From: Pedobacter polysacchareus
Lineage (GTDB): Bacteria; Bacteroidota; Bacteroidia; Sphingobacteriales; Sphingobacteriaceae
NCBI RefSeq assembly: GCF_019802255.1
Contig: NZ_JAHYSS010000007.1
Span: 310,001 to 374,000, forward strand
Length of the DNA: 64,000 bases
Direction of reading: 5' to 3'
Shown here: positions 16,616 to 25,681 of the stretch, piece after piece
How positions within the stretch are numbered: position 1 is the first letter of the stretch
Layout of the letters: each line of letters starts with the position of its first letter
The notes under the pieces: model-generated
The model's database searches: none
The model's input: only the letters and a program-made list of their open reading frames with translations
What the model was told of the DNA's origin: nothing
Position numbers and translations under genes: made by a program

Positions 16616-17182
16616 ATGAGCAACCATAAAAAAGAGTTGTCGATCACGCAGCGTGAAGAACTATTGAACCTATTGAGCGTTCGTTTTGAGAAAAACAAGA
16701 ACCGCCATAAAGGTATAGCATGGGCAAAAGTACAGGCAAAACTGGAAGCCAGTCCGGAAAAACTATGGTCACTTGATGAAATGGAAAACACAGGTGGTGA
16801 ACCTGATGTAGTGGCCTATGATCCAAAGACAGATGAGTACCTCTTTTTTGATTGTGCTGCTGAAACTCCTAAGGGCCGAAGAAGTCTTTGCTACGATCAT
16901 GATGCATTAGCGTCAAGAAAGGAAAATAAACCAGAAAACAATGTGATGGATATGGCTGCGGCAATGGGCATTGAGCTTTTAACGGAAGCACAATACCGCG
17001 AATTACAGCAGCTCGGGAATTTCGATTTGAAAACTTCGAGCTGGCTGCAAACACCGCCAAACATCAGGGCGCTTGGTGGTGCTATCTTTGGTGATCGCCG
17101 CTACGATACCGTTTTTGTGTACCACAATGGCGCACAGTCTTATTATGCCGCAAGAGCATTCCGTGGCTCATTAAGGGTTTAA
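16616..17182 (+). CDS. DUF4256 domain protein
   Basis: 188 aa, soluble, no signal peptide. The segments TGGEPDVVAYDPKTDEYLFFDCAAETPKGRRSLCYD and GGAIFGDRRYDTVFVYHNGA are characteristic of DUF4256, a family of about 185 aa with no established function. The start is 4 bp after the end of the decayed doxX, so it may be read from the ArsR promoter. Length is full. Several conserved Asp/Glu, Cys and Tyr residues suggest an enzyme-like fold, but no reaction can be named. Confidence 0.85.
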   Translation: MSNHKKELSITQREELLNLLSVRFEKNKNRHKGIAWAKVQAKLEASPEKLWSLDEMENTGGEPDVVAYDPKTDEYLFFDCAAETPKGRRSLCYDHDALASRKENKPENNVMDMAAAMGIELLTEAQYRELQQLGNFDLKTSSWLQTPPNIRALGGAIFGDRRYDTVFVYHNGAQSYYAARAFRGSLRV

Positions 17183-17230
17183 ATCCTACTCCTCTTGTTC
17201 ATAAATTTACAGCAATAAAGAAAAAACAGC

Positions 17231-17812
17231 ATGAATCCTCAGGTAGATTTTTATTTTAATAAAGCCAATAAATGGTCCGAAGAACTGCTGCAATTGAGAA
17301 TGATCGCCCTTGATTGCGGTCTCCAGGAAGAATTGAAATGGGGTAGCCCCTGCTACAGTCTCCAGGGGAAAAATATCGTACTGATCCATGTATTTAAAGA
17401 ATATTGTGCGTTTTTGTTTTTCAAAGGAGCCCTTTTAAACAATGACAATCGCCTGCTCATCCAGCAAACAAAAAATGTACAGGCCGCACGTCAGATCCGT
17501 TTTACCAATGTCCTGGAAATCATAACGCAGAAAGCGATCTTAAAAGCTTACATCCATGAAGCGATTGAAGTAGAAAAAGCCGGCTTAAAAGTAGATTTAA
17601 AAGAAACTACGGAATTCCCGATCGCGGAAGAGTTCCAGCGTAAATTAACAGAAATACCTGCTTTGAATACGGCATTTAAAGCATTGACTCCTGGAAGGCA
17701 GCGCGCCTACCTGCTTTATTTTGCTGCGCCCAAGCAAGCTAAAACCCGGGAGGTAAGAGTAGAAAAGTGTATGCCGGGAATAATGAATGGTAAAGGATTA
17801 GAAACCAGGTAA
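17231..17812 (+). CDS. YdeI family protein (DUF1801-type)
   Basis: 193 aa, soluble. The N-terminal half (ELLQLRMIALDCGLQEELKWGSPCYSLQGKNIV, with FKEYCAFLFFKGALL) is the DUF1801 fold; the C-terminal part (FKALTPGRQRAYLLYFAAPKQAKTREVRVEKC) matches the YdeI/OmpD-associated segment, a short helical motif with conserved basic residues. The Bacillus subtilis homologue has been tied to envelope stress or peptide resistance in only limited work, so no firm role is given. It lies 48 bp after the DUF4256 gene, and a long palindrome follows 63 bp downstream. Confidence 0.85.
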   Translation: MNPQVDFYFNKANKWSEELLQLRMIALDCGLQEELKWGSPCYSLQGKNIVLIHVFKEYCAFLFFKGALLNNDNRLLIQQTKNVQAARQIRFTNVLEIITQKAILKAYIHEAIEVEKAGLKVDLKETTEFPIAEEFQRKLTEIPALNTAFKALTPGRQRAYLLYFAAPKQAKTREVRVEKCMPGIMNGKGLETR

Positions 17813-17875
17813 AAAAAGACCAATTCCTCCTGCAAAAATTATTTAATTTTACTAGACCAAAAGTCGATCCATACC

Positions 17876-17910
17876 AAAATCATACTTTAAACAGTTTAAA
17901 GTATGATTTT
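17876..17910. terminator. Perfect 35-bp palindrome after the YdeI gene
   Basis: Two perfect 17-bp arms (17876-17892 and 17894-17910) flank a single central A. The outer arms are an A-run and a T-run, as in a terminator for the YdeI-type gene, but the position 30 bp before the lat -33 element also allows an operator. Confidence 0.5.
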
Positions 17911-17939
17911 ACCTTTTTGCATCAAAAACCGCCCTGCAC

Positions 17940-17969
17940 TTGTTTCTTTGGCTCATTTTGTTAAATTTG
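17940..17969 (+). promoter_or_regulatory. Promoter of the lysine aminotransferase gene
   Basis: TTG at 17940-17942 and TAAATTTG at 17962-17969 are separated by 19 bp, an exact fit to the -33/-7 form. The start codon follows 22 bp later. Confidence 0.65.
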
Positions 17970-17991
17970 ATTACACCAAAATATAGAATTT

Positions 17992-19323
17992 ATGTATGAA
18001 CTTACGGTAAGCCCAGGTCAGGTAAAAGAGACTTTAAGCAAACATATTTTAGCGGATGGTTTGGACCTCACCTATGATATGGAAAAAAGCCATGGATCTT
18101 ATATCTACGATTCAAAATACAATCGGAAATTATTAGATTTCTTTACTTGTTTTGCATCCGTTCCTTTGGGTTATAACCATCCTAAAATGGTCAATGATGA
18201 AGTGTTTCTGGAAAACCTGTTGTTGGCTGCTTTAGCAAACCCTTCGAACTCTGATGTTTACACCCAGCATTATGCGCAATTTGTGGCTACATTCTCAAAA
18301 ATTGGTATTCCTTCCTATCTTCCTCATGCTTTTTTCATTGCCGGTGGTGGCTTAGCGGTAGAAAATGCAATAAAAGTAGCGATGGACTGGAAAGTTCAAA
18401 AGAACTTTGCCAAAGGGTATAAAGAAGAGAAAGGGTTTAAAGTACTCCATTTTGAGAAAGCCTTTCATGGCCGGACGGGTTATACGCTGAGTTTAACCAA
18501 TACGCTGCCAGACAAAACCAAATGGTTTGCAAAGTTTGACTGGCCAAGAGTTGCTGTACCTACCGTCAAATTCCCTTTGCAGGATGAAAACCTGGAGAAA
18601 GCAATTTCGACAGAAGAAGCTTCCATTGCCCAGATTAAGCAAGCTTTTGCAGAGAATAAAGATGAGATCTGTGCCATCATCGTGGAACCGATTCAATCTG
18701 AGGGTGGCGACAATCATTTGCGGGAAGAGTTTTTGATTCAATTGAAAACCCTTGCCGATGAAAATGATGCCTTTTTGATTTATGATGAGGTACAAACAGG
18801 TGTAGGCCTAACCGGTAAATTCTGGTGTCACCAGCATTTTAGTGAAAAGGCACGTCCGGATATCCTTGTCTTCGGTAAAAAAATGCAGATCTGTGGAATT
18901 TTGGTAGGCAATAAAGTAGATCAGATAGAGAACAATGTGTTCCATGTACCCTCGAGGATCAACTCCACCTGGGGTGGTAATCTGGTAGACATGGTGCGTT
19001 CTACTCAGATCCTGCAAATCGTTGAAGAAGATCAGCTTTGTCATAATGCCACCGTTGTTGGTCAGTATTTACAGGAAAACCTCGCTCAATTTGCCCAAAA
19101 ATATGATAAGGTGACCAATGTAAGAGGAAAAGGCTTACTTTGTGCTTTTGATTTCCCAAGCAAAGAAATGCGCAATGCTTTCGTCCAAAAAGGAATGGAA
19201 AACAATGTGATGTTTTTAGGCTGTGGAAACCAGTCCATCCGTTTCAGACCAGCGCTTTGCATAGAGAAAAAGCACATCGATGAAGGAATGGAGGTCATGA
19301 ATAAAATTTTACCAACTTTATAA
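17992..19323 (+). CDS. lat: L-lysine 6-transaminase
   Basis: 443 aa class III aminotransferase. It converts L-lysine and 2-oxoglutarate into 2-aminoadipate 6-semialdehyde and glutamate. The N-terminal DGLDLTYDMEKSHGSYIYD, the IAGGGLAVENAIKVAMDWK motif and FEKAFHGRTGYTLSLTNT distinguish it from ornithine or GABA aminotransferases and match known LAT proteins. The PLP lysine is Lys296 or Lys297 in LVFGKKMQICG; DEVQTGVG provides the cofactor aspartate. A clear promoter precedes it. The next gene overlaps its stop codon. The convergent acyl-CoA dehydrogenase may act further down lysine degradation. Confidence 0.9.
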   Translation: MYELTVSPGQVKETLSKHILADGLDLTYDMEKSHGSYIYDSKYNRKLLDFFTCFASVPLGYNHPKMVNDEVFLENLLLAALANPSNSDVYTQHYAQFVATFSKIGIPSYLPHAFFIAGGGLAVENAIKVAMDWKVQKNFAKGYKEEKGFKVLHFEKAFHGRTGYTLSLTNTLPDKTKWFAKFDWPRVAVPTVKFPLQDENLEKAISTEEASIAQIKQAFAENKDEICAIIVEPIQSEGGDNHLREEFLIQLKTLADENDAFLIYDEVQTGVGLTGKFWCHQHFSEKARPDILVFGKKMQICGILVGNKVDQIENNVFHVPSRINSTWGGNLVDMVRSTQILQIVEEDQLCHNATVVGQYLQENLAQFAQKYDKVTNVRGKGLLCAFDFPSKEMRNAFVQKGMENNVMFLGCGNQSIRFRPALCIEKKHIDEGMEVMNKILPTL

Positions 19324-19739
19324 TGCGCAATAAAAAGTTTAATATTTTTCTGAGTGTACTGATTTTAGTGTTAGTGGGATGGATGATGAAGGGCACCTTT
19401 ACCCAGCCAGGGATTGACGATCTGAAAGGAGAGTTTACCGAGGTAGCACATTACCGGAATGAAAACAATACCGGTCCCATACAATACGTGTTTACGGTAA
19501 CCCTGAAAGACACGGTCTGGTCTGAAATGGAAACTTATGGTAATTTTAAACCCCATCATAAAGGCGGAAATACTAAGGTTTACTTCTTTCTAAAAGGCAC
19601 AGCCGTACCGACTCAGTTGAGCCCGGGAAAAATAAACTTTGATCCTTCTTATAATGGTGCTTGTATTGCCCTTTATGAAAAAAGTGCAATGGGCAATACA
19701 AGCTTAACCAAATATCCCTTTAAATCCACCTCCTTTTAG
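19323..19739 (+). CDS. Membrane-anchored hypothetical protein
   Basis: 138 aa with one N-terminal hydrophobic segment (about 8-23, FNIFLSVLILVLVGWMM), then a soluble domain rich in Asn, Thr and aromatic residues. The ATG overlaps the lat stop codon (TAATG), so translation is coupled. I do not recognise the family. The topology suggests a domain outside the inner membrane. Its place after lat hints at a shared operon, but no link to lysine metabolism can be shown. Confidence 0.7.
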   Translation: MRNKKFNIFLSVLILVLVGWMMKGTFTQPGIDDLKGEFTEVAHYRNENNTGPIQYVFTVTLKDTVWSEMETYGNFKPHHKGGNTKVYFFLKGTAVPTQLSPGKINFDPSYNGACIALYEKSAMGNTSLTKYPFKSTSF

Positions 19740-19772
19740 GTCATTCTTTAAGCTGTCTGGATTTAAAAAGGT

Positions 19773-21134
19773 TTACACAAAGGCAGAAAAGCCGGTAATC
19801 GCCCTGCCTACGATTAAAGTATTGATTTCTTTGGTTCCTTCGTAAGAATAAATCGCTTCGGCATCTGCAACGAAACGCGCTACATCATACTCCAGTAAAA
19901 TCCCATTTCCGCCCATCACTTCCCTTGCTCTGCTCACCACATCTCTGGTTCGCATAGAACAAAACACCTTCGCTAAAGAAGCATGTTCGTCGGTTAATAG
20001 GTTTTGATCCTGTAGCTGCGACAGCCGGAAACAAAGGGTTTGCATCGCTGTTAAGTTGGACAGCATTTCTACCAGATGGTTTTGAATCAATTGAAAAGAA
20101 GCAATAGGTTTACCAAACTGTTTCCTGGTTCTGGTATAGTGTAAGGCACTTTCATAGGCTCCCCGGGCGCATCCTACGGCCTGCCATGCCACTCCTGCCC
20201 TGGTCATTTTTAATACTTTAGCTGTATCTTTAAAAGAATTGGCATTTTGAAGGCGATCTACCTCATCTACTTCACAGTTGCTTAGCGTGATCAAACCATT
20301 TTGTACGATCCTGAGGGCCATTTTGTCCATCATTTTCTCTACCGCAAAGCCTTTGGTACCTTTTCTAACGAGAAAGCCCTTCACCTCCTGATCGTCCAGG
20401 TCTCTGGCCCAGATGATGGTGACATCAGAAAAAGGCGCATTGCCAATCCACTTCTTCTGTCCGTTTAAGATCCATTTACTCCCCTGACGCTTTGCTGTAG
20501 TGGTTAAGCCCCCTGCTACTCCGGATCCCACCTCTGGTTCTGTTAATCCGAAAGCACCAATAGTTTTCATTTGCTGCATTCCAGGCAGCCATTCTTCCCG
20601 CTGGGCTTCTGATCCCAGCAAGTAGATCGACCCCATTGCAAGTCCGCTTTGTACGCCAAAAAAAGTGGACATAGAGGTATCTACCCTAGCCAATTCCATC
20701 GCTAGAATCCCCTCCATTAAATTCGATTTATTCGGACAGCCGTAACCTTTATAGGTCAGGCCGCAGATGTTGAGTGCTGCAATTCCAGGAATCAGTTCAA
20801 AAGGAAATTCTGCCTTCAGCCAGTATTTATTCACTACAGGTTTCACTTCCCGCTCCAGAAAATCTCTTACTTTTAGCTGCAAGGCACGGTCTTCCGCTTT
20901 TAAAGCTTCATCACCAAGGTGGTAAAAATCCCCTTCGATAGGTGGAAGTTCCCGATGTTTATGTGGTGTCCCGATCATTTTCATCAAGCCCTGCAATTGC
21001 GTTTCATCAAGATTGGCTACAGAATCTACAATTTTTGTCAGGTCGACTTTTTTGGAGAGTGCCTCCAGTTTCTGAAAATCTACACTTTTGAAAAGCGTGT
21101 AGGCATTTTTAAGGGAAGAGAAGATATTCGCCAT
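19773..21134 (-). CDS. Acyl-CoA dehydrogenase, glutaryl-CoA-dehydrogenase-like
   Basis: 453 aa FAD enzyme. The ACAD signatures are FGLTEPEVGSGVAGGLTTTAKR and QKKWIGNAPFSDV (flavin and substrate), and the C-terminal YSYEGTKEINTLIVGRAITG with catalytic Glu432. The GRAITG ending and the LIQNHLVEMLSNLTAMQTLC helix resemble glutaryl-CoA dehydrogenases, which act in lysine and tryptophan breakdown. An N-terminal extension of about 60 residues, largely helical and charged, precedes the usual ACAD start. It converges on lat, supporting a lysine link. A perfect hairpin lies immediately upstream of the start codon. Confidence 0.85.
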   Translation of the reverse strand: MANIFSSLKNAYTLFKSVDFQKLEALSKKVDLTKIVDSVANLDETQLQGLMKMIGTPHKHRELPPIEGDFYHLGDEALKAEDRALQLKVRDFLEREVKPVVNKYWLKAEFPFELIPGIAALNICGLTYKGYGCPNKSNLMEGILAMELARVDTSMSTFFGVQSGLAMGSIYLLGSEAQREEWLPGMQQMKTIGAFGLTEPEVGSGVAGGLTTTAKRQGSKWILNGQKKWIGNAPFSDVTIIWARDLDDQEVKGFLVRKGTKGFAVEKMMDKMALRIVQNGLITLSNCEVDEVDRLQNANSFKDTAKVLKMTRAGVAWQAVGCARGAYESALHYTRTRKQFGKPIASFQLIQNHLVEMLSNLTAMQTLCFRLSQLQDQNLLTDEHASLAKVFCSMRTRDVVSRAREVMGGNGILLEYDVARFVADAEAIYSYEGTKEINTLIVGRAITGFSAFV

Positions 21135-21135
21135 A

Positions 21136-21164
21136 TTTTGCTGTTTCTATTAAAAACAGCAAAA
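21136..21164. repeat. 11-bp inverted repeat ending 1 bp before the acyl-CoA dehydrogenase start
   Basis: Arms TTTTGCTGTTT (21136-21146) and its complement (21154-21164) flank a 7-nt loop. On the reverse strand the stem occupies the leader right before the ATG, and it lies 67 bp after the bshB1 stop. It could hold back translation or end bshB1 transcription. Confidence 0.4.
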
Positions 21165-21231
21165 AGGCGATTTTGTTAGTTTTTGATCAGCCTGCTGCGC
21201 CAGCTGAAGCAACTGCAGCTTCCTTTAAGCC

Positions 21232-21948
21232 TTAGCTTAAATCAAATAGGTTGTTTACACCAAGCAATTTACGGGAGGTAAAACCTTCTCCATAAGTGGC
21301 TCCGATAGATTTACCGAACTCACGGGCACGTCCTATTACACTGTCGAAAAACTCTGGTGAGGAAATATAAGTTTGCTGTTCTTCATGGTCCGGATTAAAA
21401 AACTGCGTTTTAAATGCTTTGATAGCATCAATTTTGATTTGAATAAAAGGCGTAATGTCAATAATAATATCAGGCTCAATGTACCGGTCCTGAATGTATT
21501 GCAGCACCAATCTTGGTCTCCATGCTTCCTGGGCTATCCCATCAATTTCGGTATGGATCTTTGGTAAACCGGATAGAAAACAGGCATCATTACTCAAATC
21601 ACCCGCACGGCCATGATCTGGGTGCCTATCGTGGAGGGCATTGGTTAAAATTATCTCTGGCTTATATTTACGGATCATTCTGATGATGGCCAGTCGATGT
21701 TCTTCGTCATTGGTAAAGAAACCATCTCTGAAACGAAGGTTTTCACGGGCATGGAGGCCTAGAATCTCCGCTGAGTCTGCGGCTTCCTCATCTCTGATTT
21801 CTGCGGAGCCTCTGGTTCCAAGTTCACCTCTGGTAAAATCAACAATTCCTACTTTTTTACCAAGGGCAATGTGTTTTGCTATTGTTCCAGAGCAGCCTAA
21901 TTCTGCATCGTCCGGGTGAACGGCAAGTACTAATATATCTAACTTCAT
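21232..21948 (-). CDS. bshB1: Bacillithiol biosynthesis deacetylase BshB1
   Basis: 238 aa zinc enzyme of the PIG-L/LmbE fold. It removes the acetyl group from GlcNAc-malate during bacillithiol synthesis in the cytoplasm. The N-terminal zinc motif AVHPDDAELGCSG (His11, Asp14), the LTNALHDRHPDHGRAG segment (His109, His112) and the IQDRYIEPDIIIDIT stretch match BshB1 of Bacteroidota. The three genes gpx, bshB1 and the acyl-CoA dehydrogenase run the same way but are separated by 25 and 97 bp. Bacillithiol use fits the phylum. Confidence 0.93.
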   Translation of the reverse strand: MKLDILVLAVHPDDAELGCSGTIAKHIALGKKVGIVDFTRGELGTRGSAEIRDEEAADSAEILGLHARENLRFRDGFFTNDEEHRLAIIRMIRKYKPEIILTNALHDRHPDHGRAGDLSNDACFLSGLPKIHTEIDGIAQEAWRPRLVLQYIQDRYIEPDIIIDITPFIQIKIDAIKAFKTQFFNPDHEEQQTYISSPEFFDSVIGRAREFGKSIGATYGEGFTSRKLLGVNNLFDLS

Positions 21949-21972
21949 ACGTGTAATAATTGTCTGGGCGCT

Positions 21973-22470
21973 TTATCCCAGTCGCTGGATTTTCTTTTTT
22001 ACTTTGTTGGACAATGGTTTGGTGAAAGGAAAGAAATAGTCCACCACTTCTCCTTTTTTATTGATCAGGTATTTGTGGAAGTTCCATCTAGGTGTAGACG
22101 TTAAATTTCCATTGAGTTTTTTATCTCCCAGGAATTTATACAAAGGATGCGCATGTGCTCCTCTAACCATCGTTTTTTCAAACACAGGAAATTCCACCCC
22201 ATAATTTACTGCACAGAACTCCTGAATTCCAGCCCCTTCTAAAGGTTCTTGTCTGCCGAAATCATTAGAAGGAAAGGCAAGTACTTCAAAATCCTGAGAT
22301 TTCAGCTCTTCCCTTAACTCCTGTAACTCCTTCAGCTGAGGTGCAAAACCACAGGCCGAAGCAATATTGACAATTAATAAGTTTTTATTTTTATAATCTG
22401 AAAGATTCTTTTCTTTTCCATTGATCAATTTCACCTTAAACTGGTGTATACTTTTTGGCTGATCCGACAT
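21973..22470 (-). CDS. Glutathione peroxidase family protein (thiol peroxidase)
   Basis: 165 aa, cytoplasmic (no signal). The active-site motif is NIASACGFAPQLKEL with peroxidatic Cys40, the LAFPSNDFGRQEP box follows, and TPRWNFHKYLI carries the Trp-Asn-Phe of the catalytic tetrad. Bacterial members usually reduce peroxides with thioredoxin rather than glutathione. The motif normally reads ASKCGFTPQ; here Ala replaces Lys and Thr. It lies 25 bp upstream of bshB1 and 3 bp after the DUF4294 gene, and shares a thiol-redox theme with the former. Confidence 0.9.
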   Translation of the reverse strand: MSDQPKSIHQFKVKLINGKEKNLSDYKNKNLLIVNIASACGFAPQLKELQELREELKSQDFEVLAFPSNDFGRQEPLEGAGIQEFCAVNYGVEFPVFEKTMVRGAHAHPLYKFLGDKKLNGNLTSTPRWNFHKYLINKKGEVVDYFFPFTKPLSNKVKKKIQRLG

Positions 22471-22473
22471 ATT

Positions 22474-23091
22474 TTATTGATAAAATCCAGAAGAAAGAAT
22501 GATCGCTTCAATGTCGCGTTCTTCCGTCGGATTGTATTTACTTTTTAGGTTATGGCCAACTACTCTGGCTACTGATTGGTATAAAAAGGCGGTAACGCCC
22601 CCTTTCGTTTCTTTTACAATTTCATAAGTGGTACGTCCTACTTCCCGGTCGATCAACTTCGTTAAAATCTGTCCCTGAGAAATGGTCAGTTCCTTAATTT
22701 CCCTGTTGAACATGTCCTTAATCTCCTTATCACACTGTTTAACCAAATTTTTCTGCGTCTTTTTATCGGTCGCCAGCGCAAGGTCTTTCTCCAGCTGCTC
22801 ATATCTGCGTTTTGCAAACAATGCATAAGGCATCACCTTCATCACATTGTAACGCAGCCTGTTATAAGCCGCGCGATCTTCAGGAGTCTTAAAAATCCGA
22901 TACCCATAGATCGTCACTTCTGAAAGCGGAATCCATGGAATCATCTCGCCATTCTCATTTGTAGAGGCCACACGAATGGTGTCGTTTTTCCCCAATACCG
23001 GGTATTTCACGGCCACAGCGCCGGTCTGCCCTTTAGCAGAAGCCGCTGTAATCATGACAATTGACAGAAAAAACAACCTGTAAAATTTCAT
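22474..23091 (-). CDS. Secreted DUF4294 domain protein
   Basis: 205 aa from the ATG at 23089-23091, which begins a signal peptide (MKFYRLFFLSIVMITAASAKG). A TTG seven residues upstream is the other start choice. The body, with PVLGKNDTIRVAS near the N-terminus and IPWIPLSEVTIYGYRIFKTPEDRAAYNRLRYNV after it, is DUF4294, a Bacteroidota family of unknown function. The last half is helical and charged (FAKRRYEQLEKDLALATDKK). It is three bases upstream of the peroxidase gene, so both belong to one operon. Confidence 0.85.
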   Translation of the reverse strand: MKFYRLFFLSIVMITAASAKGQTGAVAVKYPVLGKNDTIRVASTNENGEMIPWIPLSEVTIYGYRIFKTPEDRAAYNRLRYNVMKVMPYALFAKRRYEQLEKDLALATDKKTQKNLVKQCDKEIKDMFNREIKELTISQGQILTKLIDREVGRTTYEIVKETKGGVTAFLYQSVARVVGHNLKSKYNPTEERDIEAIILSSGFYQ

Positions 23092-23109
23092 AAATTTATA
23101 CCTCTTCAA

Positions 23110-23432
23110 TAAAGGCCAATTTAATACATTAATTGATTACTATTCTAAGATAAAATTTTCATAGGGAAAGCTTATCATCCTGACGTAAATAATACAAATG
23201 AAATGCCAATGATCATTTCATAAAATCATCGGTTACGAATGCAGGAGGAATAACTTAGAGAAACTTAAAATTGGAGGAATTATTGTGTATCACTATAGGA
23301 TCTTTACAAAAAGCTTATATTAATAAAAGTATAGGGGCAATAAACTAGTATTTAAATAAAATTTTAGGTTCATTTGCCATTTGAACAGCGATCCATAACC
23401 AACAGAATTACCGAAAAACAATTTATAGATTG
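23110..23432. other. Intergenic region upstream of relA/spoT
   Basis: 323 bp between divergent genes. It holds an 8-bp inverted repeat ATGAAATG / CATTTCAT (23198-23205, 23214-23221). No exact -7 consensus match was found near the relA/spoT start. No gene or RNA was recognised. Confidence 0.5.
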
Positions 23433-25643
23433 ATGAAGAACACACTAGTGATTGATTTAGAAGCAGAGAAGCAAGAGATATTGAAGCGATACCGTGCGCT
23501 TCTGCGTGCCTGTAAGCCAACACTTCAGAGGGGGGATAAAAAGGAAATCAGAAAGGCATTTGATATGGCATTGGAGAGCCATAAAAACATGCGTAGAAAA
23601 TCAGGTGAGCCTTATATTTACCACCCTATTGCTGTTGCGCAGATTGCTGCAGAAGAGATCGGACTAGGAACCACTTCGATTGTATGCGCTTTATTACATG
23701 ATGTTGTAGAAGATACGGACATTACATTGGAAGATATTGAGCGTGAATTTGGCAAGAAAACGGCCAAAATCATTGATGGTCTGACCAAAATATCCGGCGT
23801 TTTTGATTACAACAGCTCTTTACAGGCGGAGAATTTCCGTAAAATGCTGCTGACACTGGCGGATGATGTGCGGGTAATTCTGATCAAACTGGCGGATCGT
23901 TTGCACAACATGCGGACGATGGACTTTATGCCCAGACATAAGCAGTTGAAAATCGCTTCAGAAACCATTTACCTTTACGCTCCCCTGGCCCACCGCCTTG
24001 GATTATACGCGATTAAATCTGAGCTGGAAGATCTTTCCATGAAATATCTGGAGCCAGACACTTATAAATATATTGCCACACAACTGAATGAGAAAAAGGC
24101 CGAAAGGACTTTATTTATCAAAAGGTTTGTGGAGCCGATCAATGAGATCCTGGCAGAACAGGGACTGACGGCCGATATCTACGGTCGCCCGAAATCTATC
24201 CATTCCATTTGGAATAAGATGAAAAGTAAAAACATTCCTTTTGAGGAAGTGTATGACCTTTTCGCCATCAGGATCATTCTGGACAGCGCACCGGAAAATG
24301 AAAAAGCAGATTGCTGGAAGGCTTATTCTATTGTAACCGACTTGTACCGTCCAAATCCAGATCGTCTGCGCGACTGGGTTTCGTCTCCAAAAGGAAACGG
24401 TTATGAGTCTCTGCATACTACCGTAATGGGTCCTAAAGGCCAATGGGTAGAAGTTCAGATCCGTACACAGCGGATGAATGAGATTGCAGAAAAAGGTTTT
24501 GCAGCACACTGGAAATATAAAGAATCCAGCAATGACAATGGCCTCGATCAATGGATCATGAAAGTAAGAGAGATGCTGAACAATCCGGAAGCGAATGCTT
24601 TAGACTTCCTGGATGATTTCAAAATGAACCTTTTCTCGGATGAGATTTTCATCTTTACCCCTAAAGGAGCTTTACTTCAACTGCCATTGGGCGCTACTGC
24701 CTTAGACTTTGCCTTTGAAATCCATACTGATGTGGGTGCCAAATGTATCGGGGCTAAAGTGAATCATAAACTGGTTCCTTTATCCTACAAATTACAGAAT
24801 GGCGATCAGGTAGAGATCATCACCTCCAGCAAACAGACGCCAAAAGAAGATTGGCTGAATATTGTGGTGACGGCAAAGGCCAAATCGAAGATCAAATCGT
24901 CCTTAAAAGAAGAGAAAAGAAAAATCGCGGATCAGGGTAAAGAAACTTTGGAGCGTAAGTTGAAATCGTTAAAAATCACTTACAATACAGACAACCTGAA
25001 CAAGCTGACTTACTTCTTCAAACTACCTTCTACACAGGAGCTTTTCATAGCTGTTGCGAAAGGAAAGATTGAGTTGAAAGACTTGAAAGATTACCTGGCT
25101 AGTGAGAAAGAGATTGAAAACAGAGGTTCTTCTGAGAAGAGCGACAATCAAAAGATTGAGGCTTTACTAAATAAAGTCAAAGGGCCGGAATCTGATATTC
25201 TTTTGATTGGCGAAGACTTGCAGAAGATTGATTATACGCTTGCCGCCTGCTGTAATCCCATCCCTGGGGATGACGTTTTTGGTTTTGTCACCGTGAATGA
25301 AGGGATCAAAATCCACCGTACCAATTGTCCGAATGCCGCACAGCTGATGGCCAACTACGGATACCGCGTAATCAAAGCCAAATGGAATCGTCAGCAGGAA
25401 CTCACGTTCTTAACCGGATTGCATATTATTGGAATAGATGACGTAGGTTTGATCAATAATATCACGAAGGTAATTTCCGGAGATTTCAAGGTAAATATGC
25501 GTTCTATTACTGTCGATACAGATAATGGCATCTTTGATGGTTCCATTATGGTTTATGTAAATGATAAAGAACACTTAGACAACCTGATTAAAAATCTATT
25601 GGAAGTAAAAGGCGTGACGGCAGTTACCCGTTTTGATGCCTAA
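23433..25643 (+). CDS. Bifunctional (p)ppGpp synthetase/hydrolase (RelA/SpoT family)
   Basis: 736 aa. Domain order: HD hydrolase (about 45-200; YIYHPIAVAQ, ALLHDVVEDTD with His89/Asp90), synthetase (about 230-345; YGRPKSIHSIWNKM, RDWVSSPKGNGYESLHT), TGS (about 395-455; FTPKGALLQLPLGATALDFA), helical/zinc-finger region with AACCNPIPGDDVFGFVT, and C-terminal ACT domain. Both catalytic halves look intact, as expected for the long Rel enzyme that controls the stringent response. The ATG at 23433 follows a TTG three bases earlier. The order rel - fur - purA is conserved in the phylum. Confidence 0.95.
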   Translation: MKNTLVIDLEAEKQEILKRYRALLRACKPTLQRGDKKEIRKAFDMALESHKNMRRKSGEPYIYHPIAVAQIAAEEIGLGTTSIVCALLHDVVEDTDITLEDIEREFGKKTAKIIDGLTKISGVFDYNSSLQAENFRKMLLTLADDVRVILIKLADRLHNMRTMDFMPRHKQLKIASETIYLYAPLAHRLGLYAIKSELEDLSMKYLEPDTYKYIATQLNEKKAERTLFIKRFVEPINEILAEQGLTADIYGRPKSIHSIWNKMKSKNIPFEEVYDLFAIRIILDSAPENEKADCWKAYSIVTDLYRPNPDRLRDWVSSPKGNGYESLHTTVMGPKGQWVEVQIRTQRMNEIAEKGFAAHWKYKESSNDNGLDQWIMKVREMLNNPEANALDFLDDFKMNLFSDEIFIFTPKGALLQLPLGATALDFAFEIHTDVGAKCIGAKVNHKLVPLSYKLQNGDQVEIITSSKQTPKEDWLNIVVTAKAKSKIKSSLKEEKRKIADQGKETLERKLKSLKITYNTDNLNKLTYFFKLPSTQELFIAVAKGKIELKDLKDYLASEKEIENRGSSEKSDNQKIEALLNKVKGPESDILLIGEDLQKIDYTLAACCNPIPGDDVFGFVTVNEGIKIHRTNCPNAAQLMANYGYRVIKAKWNRQQELTFLTGLHIIGIDDVGLINNITKVISGDFKVNMRSITVDTDNGIFDGSIMVYVNDKEHLDNLIKNLLEVKGVTAVTRFDA

Positions 25644-25681
25644 AAAAACGAATAAAACATACAGGTTTATATAAAAATTGG

